Assembly: GCF_900110605.1 (NCBI RefSeq)
Contig: NZ_FOFI01000004.1
Span: 310,001 to 374,000 of the forward strand
Direction of reading: 5' to 3'
Length of the DNA stretch: 64,000 nucleotides
Source of the DNA: Epilithonimonas lactis
GTDB taxonomy: Bacteria; Bacteroidota; Bacteroidia; Flavobacteriales; Weeksellaceae
Below, piece by piece: positions 56,997 to 64,000 of the stretch. A program made the translations under genes and the position numbers. Under the pieces are notes generated by a model. That model was given only the letters and a program-made list of their open reading frames with translations. It did no database searches and was not told where the DNA came from. The stretch's first letter is position 1. Every line of letters starts with the position of its first letter.

Positions 56997-59690
56997 ATGC
57001 AGTTTCTCCACAGGATCATTTCAGAATTATTAGAAAATCACAAAGACCTTTCCGCGTTGGACATCGTCTTACCGGGAAAGCGTCCAATGGTTTTCATCAA
57101 AAGGATCTTGCAGGAAAAGCAATACCAAGGCCTTTTGCCAAACTTTGTCACGATTGACGAACTCATCGCAGAACTTTCCGAAGATTTGGAGATCAAGGGA
57201 ATCGCACTTTGGCTTTTCGCTTACCGAACGTATCAAAAAGTTGATGCTTCCGAAGATTTTTCCGGCTTCCTCAAGTGGTTTCCAACTTTGCAAAAAGATT
57301 GGGACGATATGATGAAGTTTTCAGAAAACGACCAAAAGATCCTCGAATGGATGTTGGACGAGGAACGCATCAAAAACTGGGGTGAAGACCTTGGCGATGA
57401 GGACAATGCAAGAAAAAGAAATCTCAATTTCTGGCGAAAAATGAACGAGTTCCTTCCGCTTCTAAAATCAGACCTAAGGAAAGAAAATATCGCCACTTCC
57501 GGAATGATCTATCAGGAAGCATTTTCAAAATTAGAAGCTTTTGCTAAATCGACTCAAAATCACTTTGTTTTTTGTGGTTTCAACGCATTATCAAGAGTTG
57601 AGGAGCAACTCGTCAGAAAATTACTGCAATGGAACAAGGCCGAAACCTACTTCCAGGCAGACAAATATTACATTGATGATGCAAGACAGGAATCCGGAAA
57701 ATTCCTAAGAGAAACCATCACGTGGAAAGAATTCGACCTTTACAGAAATTTCAATTGGATCGATGACCAATTCTCTCAACCAAAAAATATCAAAACTTAC
57801 GAAGTCTCCGGAAACATCGTTCAGGCAAAGGTTTTACCAGAACTTCTGAAGAAAATCCCGAAAGAAGAATTGTCAGAAACGGCTTTGGTCTTGTTGGATG
57901 AAAATCTTCTGCCAGCCGTTTTGGACAGCTTGACTTCTGTTGAAAGCGTGAACATTACGATGGGTTTTCCTTTGAAGAATTTATCATTCAGCAACGCGAT
58001 CAAGAAACTTTTTTACCTACAAAAACAGCAGGAGAAAAAATCTTCCAGCTATTATTACGCCGACGTTTTACCAATCTTGGAAGAACTTCCAAATGACGAG
58101 ATCGATGGAGCGATCATTCAAGATTTCATTGCAAAGATCGAGGAACGGAACATTGTTTATATTTCCAAAAATCTATTGGCAGAATTGCTCGGAAAACTCA
58201 GTTATTTCCAGCTTCTTCAAAAACCGGAATCAACTCAGAATTTCCTGGATTTATTAATTAAATTCTGTTATGAATTGAAGTTCAAAGAATTGGATGATAT
58301 TCAGTACGAGAATGTGGCGCATTTTGAAAAGGTTTTCAAAGTCATCAAAAATCAGTTGTTGCCTTATAAAATTGATATTAAAATTGAGACTTTAGAAGTG
58401 CTCATCAATCAATTGGTAAACACAGAAAGCATAGATTTTGTGGGAGAACCATTAGCTGGATTTCAGATTATGGGACTTTTGGAAACTCGACTTTTGAACT
58501 TCAAAAATATCATTCTACTTTCAGTTAACGAAGGAAAATTACCACTTGGAAATACTCAGAATACTTACATTCCGTTTGATGTCCGCAAGAATTTCGGTCT
58601 GAATACTTTTCTTGAAAATGACAGCATCTACGCTTATCATTTTTACAGATTAATTCAAAATTCAGAAAATGTCCATCTGCTTTATAACGCTTTGAGTTCT
58701 GGCGTCAACACAGGTGAGAAAAGCCGTTTTATCACACAATTGGAAATGGAAAGTCCACACAACATCGAACATATCATCATCGAAAATACTTCCGAACCAA
58801 TCTCGCAGGAACTGATGAAAATCGAGAAGAATGAAGCCGTAATGCAACTTCTGAACGAATGGAAAAACCGCGTTTCAGCTTCACATCTTGTGACTTATCT
58901 TTATAATCCGATTGATTTTTACCTCAATCAAATCCTAAAAACGAGAGAAACCAACGAGATCGAGGAAGAACTTTCTCAAAGAAATTATGGAAATTTGGTG
59001 CATTACGCTTTGCAGTTTTTGCACGAACCAATCAAAGGTAAAATTCTATCAATTAATGTTTTAGAAGATTTACTTCAAAAAGTGGATGAATCAATAGAAG
59101 ATGCTATTGAAAAATTAAAACACCAATCGGAATTCTACGAACGCGGAATGAATTTCATTCACAAAGAAATCGCCAAAAGGGTAGTGCGAAACATTGTAGA
59201 GTACGATCTGGAATTGGTGAAAAATGGCTCGGCGTTAACGATTATCGACCTCGAAAAAGAGATCAATTGTGATTTTTATCTTGATGAGAACCGAACCGAC
59301 AAAATCAGTTTTTACGGTTTCATCGACAGAATTGACCGCTTGGACGGAGTGACTCGAGTGATTGATTATAAAACCGCAAAACCTAAAAAATTAACTGTTA
59401 GTTTAGGAAAGAATAAAGAAGAGAAATTGCCGGAATTATTTTTTAACGACGACTACAAACAAGCTTTGCAACTTTCGATCTATAAATATTGCATCACCAA
59501 TTCACTCAACATTAAACCAGAAAATGTAGAAACCGCAATCTGGTCTTTCGCAGAAGTGAATAATGGTCCGCAAAATCTTAATTTCATTGATATTGAAGAT
59601 TCTGAAGTGGAAGATTCCATCAGAAATCTGATTGCAGAAATTTTGAATCCTGATGTTCCGTTTGAGGAAAAGGAGAAAGTGAGTTGGTAA
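56997..59690 (+). CDS. AddB-like PD-(D/E)XK nuclease family protein
   Basis: An 897-aa protein with an inactivated helicase-like N-terminal part (LDIVLPGKRPMVFIKRIL at about 21-38; no full Walker A) and GLLETRLLNFKNIILLSVNEG plus LPLGNTQNTYIPFDVRK in the centre (about 487-525). The C-terminal nuclease (about 655-890) has GNLVHYALQFLHE with the catalytic His, GFIDRIDRLDGVTRVIDYKTAK with the D and D-x-K residues (about 780-802) and YKQALQLSIYKY. This is the AddB / RecB-nuclease arrangement, acting in double-strand break end processing. The four iron-sulfur cysteines of Bacillus AddB are not evident. The AddA/UvrD-type partner is not in the window. Confidence 0.85.
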   Translation: MQFLHRIISELLENHKDLSALDIVLPGKRPMVFIKRILQEKQYQGLLPNFVTIDELIAELSEDLEIKGIALWLFAYRTYQKVDASEDFSGFLKWFPTLQKDWDDMMKFSENDQKILEWMLDEERIKNWGEDLGDEDNARKRNLNFWRKMNEFLPLLKSDLRKENIATSGMIYQEAFSKLEAFAKSTQNHFVFCGFNALSRVEEQLVRKLLQWNKAETYFQADKYYIDDARQESGKFLRETITWKEFDLYRNFNWIDDQFSQPKNIKTYEVSGNIVQAKVLPELLKKIPKEELSETALVLLDENLLPAVLDSLTSVESVNITMGFPLKNLSFSNAIKKLFYLQKQQEKKSSSYYYADVLPILEELPNDEIDGAIIQDFIAKIEERNIVYISKNLLAELLGKLSYFQLLQKPESTQNFLDLLIKFCYELKFKELDDIQYENVAHFEKVFKVIKNQLLPYKIDIKIETLEVLINQLVNTESIDFVGEPLAGFQIMGLLETRLLNFKNIILLSVNEGKLPLGNTQNTYIPFDVRKNFGLNTFLENDSIYAYHFYRLIQNSENVHLLYNALSSGVNTGEKSRFITQLEMESPHNIEHIIIENTSEPISQELMKIEKNEAVMQLLNEWKNRVSASHLVTYLYNPIDFYLNQILKTRETNEIEEELSQRNYGNLVHYALQFLHEPIKGKILSINVLEDLLQKVDESIEDAIEKLKHQSEFYERGMNFIHKEIAKRVVRNIVEYDLELVKNGSALTIIDLEKEINCDFYLDENRTDKISFYGFIDRIDRLDGVTRVIDYKTAKPKKLTVSLGKNKEEKLPELFFNDDYKQALQLSIYKYCITNSLNIKPENVETAIWSFAEVNNGPQNLNFIDIEDSEVEDSIRNLIAEILNPDVPFEEKEKVSW

Positions 59691-59700
59691 ATATTGGTAG

Positions 59701-59769
59701 TCTCTCGCAGATTTTGCTGATAGAGCAGATGCAAGATTAATCTGCAAAATTTGCCTGATCTGCGAGAGA
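59701..59769 (+). repeat. palindromic intergenic repeat, family B copy 2
   Basis: Arms TCTCTCGCAGAT (59701-59712) and ATCTGCGAGAGA (59758-59769) with internal GCAGAT / ATCTGC words; closely related to 26491-26558. It fills the gap between two convergent genes but has no T run. Confidence 0.8.
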
Positions 59770-59779
59770 AAGAATTAAA

Positions 59780-60430
59780 TTATGGCTTACTTTTCAACTT
59801 CAAATCCGTCAATTTGCTTCTAACCTTTTTCATAAAATCATCACCTGGATCAGCTTTGCCTGTGAAATATTTCGGGTCAGATTCTTTCCAAAGTTTTGAA
59901 TTGCGGAAAATGCCATATTCAGAATGTCCAATAACGTATTCAATCGGATATTTTTTGGTTAAGAATCTTACCAGTTCTGCGTTGGCTTCCACTTGTTTGT
60001 CGGTCAAAGGTTGCGCTTTGCTCCCGATATTTTCGACGCCGATGGCGCAATAGTTCAAACCAATCGTGTGTCTGGCGAATAGTTCTGGGTCAACCAATTG
60101 ATAGATTGTTCCGTCTCTGTCGATGATGTAGTGCGAAGAAACATTGAGCGAACTCTGTTTTTTCAAAGTCGATCGTTGATTCTCAAGATGAAGATTGTTA
60201 AAATATTTGAAATTGGATTCTACCGTTCCGCCAGCTGTATAATGCAATACGATGATCTTCGGTGTGATCTTCGGGGTTTTCTGATCCAAACCGTGATGTT
60301 CCTTCATATATTCCAAACTCAACTTAACTTTTTCTTTAGAATAATCAATCGGTTTTTGAACAATTTTGATGTTCTGAGCCTGAACCAAGAAACAAAAACT
60401 CAACAATAATATTTGAAAAAGTTTATTCAT
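59780..60430 (-). CDS. N-acetylmuramoyl-L-alanine amidase (Amidase_2)
   Basis: A 216-aa exported amidase that cuts the bond between N-acetylmuramic acid and L-alanine in peptidoglycan. Signal peptide about 1-18 (FCFLVQAQ). The zinc-binding His is in IIVLHYTAGGTVES (about 54-67); SSHYIIDRDGTIYQLVD (about 97-113), NYCAIGVENIG and EYVIGHSEYG with a second His follow, as in AmpD/Amidase_2 enzymes. It ends in KYFTGKADPGDDF, the third zinc ligand region. It lies downstream of the DUF1287 gene, 37 bases apart, and both act on or near the cell wall. Confidence 0.92.
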   Translation of the reverse strand: MNKLFQILLLSFCFLVQAQNIKIVQKPIDYSKEKVKLSLEYMKEHHGLDQKTPKITPKIIVLHYTAGGTVESNFKYFNNLHLENQRSTLKKQSSLNVSSHYIIDRDGTIYQLVDPELFARHTIGLNYCAIGVENIGSKAQPLTDKQVEANAELVRFLTKKYPIEYVIGHSEYGIFRNSKLWKESDPKYFTGKADPGDDFMKKVRSKLTDLKLKSKP

Positions 60431-60466
60431 AAGTATTTTAAAATATCAATTATCACTCATCGATTA

Positions 60467-61036
60467 TCACTGATAAAAATAGTGTCCCGTAATCGTCCAG
60501 CTAAACAAACAATCCTGCAAAACCTGCCCAGCGCCAATATTGTGGACAATCAGATAACGTTTCCCGTCAGGTGATTTCTTGTTAACAACAATTCCGATAT
60601 GTGTCAGATTTTTTGGCAGATCCCACGTTACGATGTCGCCAGGAACGTAATCATTGGGATTGTTCGTGATTGGTTTCACCTTTCCAAATTTAGCAAAAAA
60701 TACCTGCAGGTTTGGAACTCTGCGATGATCGATATTTGAATCAGCTCTTTTCAATCCCCATTTTTTCGGATATTTTGAAAAGTTCTTCACCATATCTTCG
60801 TGAACTTCCCTTTGCAGATCAATTCCCAATTTTCGGTAAGCACGAATCACAACATCGGTGCAGACACCTTTGTCCGCGGGAACATCGCCGTTCGGATATT
60901 TCAAAACAAAATACGCAGGGTCATAAACCACTTTATCTTTGGTCAACTCAAGCGCTGCATTAGAAAGTTTGGTAGAGAAGTTTTGGCTAAAACTTAGACC
61001 CGAAATTAGAATAAATAGGAAAAGATATTTTCTCAT
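60467..61036 (-). CDS. DUF1287 exported protein (NlpC/P60-like fold)
   Basis: A 189-aa exported protein (signal about 1-17, ISGLSFSQ) of the DUF1287 family, which resembles cysteine-peptidase NlpC/P60 domains. The conserved block is VCTDVVIRAYRKLGIDLQ (about 57-74), with the catalytic-like Cys, followed by RRVPNLQVFFAKFG, VPGDIVTWDLPKNLTHIGIVV with the His (about 131-151) and HNIGAGQVLQDCLF. Cell-wall hydrolysis is likely but not proven. It probably shares a transcript with the amidase gene downstream. Confidence 0.85.
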   Translation of the reverse strand: MRKYLFLFILISGLSFSQNFSTKLSNAALELTKDKVVYDPAYFVLKYPNGDVPADKGVCTDVVIRAYRKLGIDLQREVHEDMVKNFSKYPKKWGLKRADSNIDHRRVPNLQVFFAKFGKVKPITNNPNDYVPGDIVTWDLPKNLTHIGIVVNKKSPDGKRYLIVHNIGAGQVLQDCLFSWTITGHYFYQ

Positions 61037-61060
61037 TTGAATATTTATAAGTTATGAACG

Positions 61061-61093
61061 AAAAAACCTACGAAATTATTCCGCAGGTTTTTG
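61061..61093 (-). terminator. intrinsic terminator of the acyl-CoA dehydrogenase gene
   Basis: AAAACCTACG / CGCAGGTTTT stem with one mismatch; on the minus strand a T6 run follows. It separates the dehydrogenase from the DUF1287 gene. Confidence 0.78.
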
Positions 61094-61120
61094 TTAAAAA
61101 TATATAAGATTGATTTGGTC

Positions 61121-62302
61121 TTATCCAAAGGCATTGATGCCTGTAATGTCCATTCCTGTAATCAGCAAATGAATGTCGTGCGTTCCTTCATAAGTAATCA
61201 CAGATTCCAGATTCGCGGCGTGACGCATCATCGGGAATTCACCCATGATTCCCATTCCGCCAAGCATTTGACGGGATTCTCTGGCAATGTCGATCGCCAT
61301 TTTCACGTTGTTTCTTTTTGCCATCGAGATTTGTGCAGGCGAAGCTTTATGTGCATTTTTCAGATTGCCTAACTGGAAACAAAGCAATTGTGCTTTCGTG
61401 ATTTCAGTAAGAAATTCAGCTAATTTCTTTTGCTGAAGCTGGAATCCGCCAATTGGTTTTCCAAATTGTTTTCTCTCTTTGGAATATTGTACAGCTGTGC
61501 AATAACAGTCGATTGCCGCGCCGATGACGCCCCACGAAATTCCATACCTCGCTGAGTTTAGGCAAGAAAGTGGTCCTTTCAAACCTTCAACATTCGGCAA
61601 CATATTTTCTTTTGGAACTTTCACATTGTTGAAAACCAATTCTCCCGTTTTGGAAGCTCTCAAACTCCATTTGTTGTGCGTGGTTGGTGTGGTGAAGCCT
61701 TCCATTCCGCGTTCCAGGATCATTCCTCGGACTTTTCCGTCTTCGCCTTTTGCCCAGATCACTGCGATGTCGGCAATTGGAGAATTTGTGATCCACATTT
61801 TAGCACCATTCAAAAGATAATGATCGCCCTGGTCTGTGAATTTCGATTCCATTGAGGATGGGTCAGAACCGTGATTTGGCTCCGTCAAACCGAAACAGCC
61901 GATCAAATCGCCTGATGCCAATTTTGGTAGATATTTCTTTTTTTGTTCTTCAGAACCAAATTCAAAAATAGGGAACATCACTAATGAAGATTGTACAGAA
62001 GCCGCCGAACGAACTGCCGAATCGCCTCTTTCCAACTCCTGCATTATTAGACCATAGGAAATCTGGTCCAATCCCGGACCGCCATACTCCTCGGGAATGT
62101 AAGGTCCCAAAGCTCCAATGTTACCCAATTCCTTCATCAACCCCGGAATATCAGTGTGTTCTTGTGCTGCCTCATCTATTTTAGGCATCACAAAACTTTC
62201 GACCCAGCTGCGTACAGATTCTCGGATAAGCTTGTGTTCTTCGGTCAATAGGCTGTCTATGGAGTAATAATCGGGTATGCTGGTGAGTGGATAGTATGAC
62301 AT
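61121..62302 (-). CDS. acyl-CoA dehydrogenase, glutaryl-CoA-dehydrogenase-like
   Basis: A 393-aa flavin enzyme. Its sequence follows human glutaryl-CoA dehydrogenase block by block: RSAASVQSSLVMFPI (about 96-110), CFGLTEPNHGSDPSSME (about 136-152), MWITNSPIADI, FSLRAS-like WSLRASKTGEL, LNSARYGISWGVIGA and the C-terminal NLESVITYEGTHDIHLLITG with catalytic Glu372. The reaction would be oxidation and decarboxylation of glutaryl-CoA to crotonyl-CoA in lysine/tryptophan breakdown. A general short-chain acyl-CoA dehydrogenase is the alternative. Monocistronic between the GC-rich repeat block and its terminator. Confidence 0.88.
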   Translation of the reverse strand: MSYYPLTSIPDYYSIDSLLTEEHKLIRESVRSWVESFVMPKIDEAAQEHTDIPGLMKELGNIGALGPYIPEEYGGPGLDQISYGLIMQELERGDSAVRSAASVQSSLVMFPIFEFGSEEQKKKYLPKLASGDLIGCFGLTEPNHGSDPSSMESKFTDQGDHYLLNGAKMWITNSPIADIAVIWAKGEDGKVRGMILERGMEGFTTPTTHNKWSLRASKTGELVFNNVKVPKENMLPNVEGLKGPLSCLNSARYGISWGVIGAAIDCYCTAVQYSKERKQFGKPIGGFQLQQKKLAEFLTEITKAQLLCFQLGNLKNAHKASPAQISMAKRNNVKMAIDIARESRQMLGGMGIMGEFPMMRHAANLESVITYEGTHDIHLLITGMDITGINAFG

Positions 62303-62466
62303 TGTTTTTGTTTTGCCTAAAAATAAAGCTTTTCCTGAATTACCAAAAAATTTTGTTCACAAATAATTCATTTTTTGATTTTTTGCATTGTTCTCATTTA
62401 CAACTTCGGAATAAATTGTTACAATGCGCATCAATACTCATCATTCTTATAAATGCAAAATTCTGA

Positions 62467-62740
62467 GGGGGGGGGGGTGGTTCAGGAGGGGGGTCCCCCC
62501 GGTTCCGAACCACCCTTTACCCGGTTTTAAAATGGTCGCAGCTGGTTCGGAACCACCCTTAAGCTGGTTCTTAAATGGTCATAGCCCCTTAACCAACCGC
62601 CTTTGGGTGGTCAAGGACCGCCCGAAACCACTTGGGTAACCACCTGCAACCAGTTGGTGAAGTGGTCATAGGTGGTTCGGAACGGGTTGTGACCACTTGA
62701 CCAACCAGCTTTAACCAGTTCTGACCTGGGTGGTGGCGGT
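62467..62740. repeat. GC-rich degenerate GGT/ACC repeat block with G11 tract
   Basis: An island of strongly raised GC in an AT-rich gap. It opens with G11 (62467-62477) and GGGGGG-T-CCCCCC (62488-62500). It then runs through about 20 degenerate units of 10-15 bases starting GGT or ending ACC, for example GGTTCGGAACC, AAATGGTCATAG, AAGTGGTCATAG, ACCACTTG and AACCAGTT. GGTTCSGAACC is present at 62501 and 62544, and GGTGGTTCGGAAC at 62671-62683. Units occur in both orientations, so many hairpins are possible. Reading frames through it (62424-62639) give Pro/Gly/Trp-rich text unlike a protein. I do not recognise it. 62303-62466 is plain AT-rich promoter-side sequence. Confidence 0.75.
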
Positions 62741-62801
62741 TGTTATTGACGTTGTTGGGACTAATGTTATTTTTATGACTCAGAAATTAGAACTTTGTAC
62801 A

Positions 62802-63419
62802 ATGACATTTATAGAATCTTTAAAAAACAAAATCAAACTTTATAAAGAATTAATTCCTTTTGGAAAGTTTAATCCAAATCCTCCGATAGAATTTGAAGCT
62901 CTAAAGAGTTTCGAAAATAGATATGGAATCGTTATTCCAGATGATTATAAAGAATTTATATTAAAAATTGGAAATGGAGAATTTGAACTTAATAATGATT
63001 ATTTTCTCGAGTTGACAGCTTCAACTTGGGGAGATGTTTCTAAACCATTTAATCCCGAAATTGAAAGTGAAATTTACAATGGGCTTCTTGAAGTAGTTGA
63101 ATTAAGTCACGCTGGCGGGATGATATTTTTAGTAGCCAATGGAGATGATTACGGACATATTTGGTACAGAGATAATAACAGAGAAAGTGACGATTTTTCA
63201 ATTCAGCCTTTTTTAGACAAGAATCAAAATAAATTAAATTTTGGAGCATTAATAAATTTATATTTCGATTCTGAAATGGAGTATTATTTGCGCGCTATGG
63301 AAAATGCAAAAAAAACTGCACAACAATTAATAGTAAGAAATGATGTTAACGAAAAAAATAAATTTGAAGAAAAGTCTTTTATGTTCAAGTTATTGAGATT
63401 ATTTACTAGAAATAATTAA
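62802..63419 (+). CDS. SMI1/KNR4 family protein, possible orphan immunity protein
   Basis: A 205-aa soluble, very AT-rich protein. The SMI1/KNR4 fold is clear: FEALKSFENRYGIVIPDDYKEFILKIGNGEFEL (in two parts, about 31-63), later SHAGGMIFLVANGDDYGHIWYRDNN (about 104-128) and a DDFSIQPFLD end. Such proteins are often immunity proteins of contact-dependent or T9SS/Rhs toxins; none is adjacent. I chose ATG 62802 because GAACTTTG (one mismatch to TAnnTTTG) ends four bases before it, the same spacing as in three other genes here; ATG 62775 is an alternative. The GC-rich repeat lies directly upstream. Confidence 0.8.
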   Translation: MTFIESLKNKIKLYKELIPFGKFNPNPPIEFEALKSFENRYGIVIPDDYKEFILKIGNGEFELNNDYFLELTASTWGDVSKPFNPEIESEIYNGLLEVVELSHAGGMIFLVANGDDYGHIWYRDNNRESDDFSIQPFLDKNQNKLNFGALINLYFDSEMEYYLRAMENAKKTAQQLIVRNDVNEKNKFEEKSFMFKLLRLFTRNN

Positions 63420-63436
63420 CGCTCGCACTAGCAATC

Positions 63437-63466
63437 AAAAAAGCTCCAATTATAATTGGAGCTTTT
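63437..63466. terminator. bidirectional intrinsic terminator
   Basis: AAAAGCTCCAATTA / TAATTGGAGCTTTT palindrome with A and T runs, between the convergent SMI1/KNR4 and AsmA-like genes. Confidence 0.88.
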
Positions 63467-63469
63467 AAA

Positions 63470-64000
63470 TTATTTCTCTTTCACATCTTTACTAACCTGC
63501 TTCTCCGCATTCTCAGCTTTCTTTTCCTGCGCACGTTTGTCTTTCCGTTGTTGCGCTCGGGATTTTTTCTCAGCCCGTTTTTCCTCACGGATGACTTTAT
63601 TGGATTTTGTATTGTAAAGCGCTTCCAAAATTCCCTGCCCGGTCTTGCTGAAGATTTTGATTTTCGGTTTCTCGTGCGTTCCAGTGACTACAACAGGGAA
63701 ACCAATCCATCCGCCTGGTGGCAATCCAACTCGGATTCGGAAATCGAGTAGGCCATTGAAACTTGTGGTTCCGCTGATGGAAGGTCTTAAAACTGAAACT
63801 TTGAAAGTAAACGGGTCCACGTGAATCAAATTGTTTTTAATATTTGTTTTTATGTCAACGCCCTTCATATCAGGATTGTTGAAGGCATTTGCGCCAATAT
63901 CATTTCCGACGGCTGAGAGCATTTTCAGGTTTTTAACTTCGACATCTTTCAGATTCACATTTCCACCACCTTCCAATGATGGATAAATCGGTTTCATATT
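63470..64000 (-). CDS. AsmA-like protein, C-terminal end (5' part outside window)
   Basis: About 176 codons of a longer minus-strand gene that continues past the right edge. The visible part has the beta-rich AsmA C-terminal repeats (GGGNVNLKDVEVKNLKML, VDIKTNIKNNLIHVDPFTFKV, ISGTTSFNGLLDFRIRVGLP) and a FPVVVTGTHEKPKIKIFSK stretch, typical of AsmA/TamB-type outer-membrane-biogenesis proteins. The end is a Lys/Arg/Glu-rich tail (KKSRAQQRKDKRAQEKKAE). An in-frame ATG near 63997 is probably internal. Confidence 0.75.
   Translation of the reverse strand, partial: NMKPIYPSLEGGGNVNLKDVEVKNLKMLSAVGNDIGANAFNNPDMKGVDIKTNIKNNLIHVDPFTFKVSVLRPSISGTTSFNGLLDFRIRVGLPPGGWIGFPVVVTGTHEKPKIKIFSKTGQGILEALYNTKSNKVIREEKRAEKKSRAQQRKDKRAQEKKAENAEKQVSKDVKEK

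Noticed and set aside
56997-59690. Complete AddAB or Cas4-type defence locus
   Set aside because: No helicase partner, cas genes or repeat array in the window; only the AddB-like protein is present.
62501-62560. GGTTC words that resemble a tRNA T-arm
   Set aside because: The words are palindromic GGTTCSGAACC, not GGTTCRANNCC, and no D-arm, anticodon arm or acceptor pairing is found.
62424-62639. 71-codon frame through the GC-rich block
   Set aside because: Pro/Gly/Trp-rich text produced by the repeat and G tract; no start context and no protein-like pattern.

Overview
The window reads as chromosome of a member of the Flavobacteriia, most likely the Chryseobacterium group of the Weeksellaceae. 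Reasons: an AT-rich base composition, a type IX secretion sorting tail, an S46 dipeptidyl-peptidase, a DUF6952 gene, many -7 boxes of the flavobacterial form TAnnTTTG, almost no Shine-Dalgarno sites, and short dispersed intergenic palindromes typical of this group. The genus cannot be fixed from the sequence alone. I see no rRNA, tRNA, CRISPR array, prophage or complete insertion sequence.

Layout. 1-4.2 kb: the edge of a GxxExxY gene, an orphan FecCD permease, a TlpA-like thioredoxin lipoprotein, a PaaE-like flavin/2Fe-2S reductase and a SanA-like protein. 4.3-9.1 kb: a repeat-rich lipoprotein, udk, a FtsB/DivIC-like division protein, the small methylmalonyl-CoA mutase subunit, a SMI1/KNR4-like orphan and an RluB-type pseudouridine synthase. 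9.4-17.5 kb: a DUF5723-like outer-membrane protein, a DEAD-box helicase, a deacetylase/GNAT/MepB gene run, a DPP11-type S46 peptidase and an acyl-CoA thioesterase. 17.7-27.5 kb: agmatine-to-putrescine genes aguB-aguA, a DHA2 exporter, DUF1801, a THUMP-like methyltransferase, typA, a GHL10 lipoprotein and purU.

27.5-40.8 kb: a LytTR-type two-component pair whose kinase has an in-frame stop just upstream of its start, DUF5694, a Tat-signal aminotransferase, an unknown protein, an AraC regulator, a PoxB-like TPP enzyme, a GT2 glycosyltransferase, an RlmL/TrmN-type RNA methyltransferase, a SAM methyltransferase and a ZIP transporter. 40.8-51.2 kb: YtxJ, a Crp/Fnr regulator, SNase, GNAT, HAD and an adenine-deaminase-like enzyme; a peroxiredoxin-thioredoxin-DUF6952 redox run; an MBOAT/SGNH O-acetylation pair; an aspartate aminotransferase; a TPR-LuxR regulator. 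51.5-64 kb: a 1276-aa T9SS surface protein, rsmG, an AddB-like PD-(D/E)XK protein, cell-wall amidase and DUF1287 genes, a glutaryl-CoA-dehydrogenase-like enzyme, a GC-rich repeat block, another SMI1/KNR4 gene and the end of an AsmA-like protein.

Most of the window is ordinary housekeeping. The least explained structure is the GC-rich, G-tract-containing array of degenerate GGT/ACC units at about 62.47-62.74 kb. Next are a set of probably leaderless promoters (TAnnTTTG, four bases, ATG), twin dyads between a LuxR regulator and a large surface protein, a terminator-like hairpin touching the start codon of the AddB-like gene, three families of dispersed intergenic repeats, and the interrupted 5' end of the histidine kinase.
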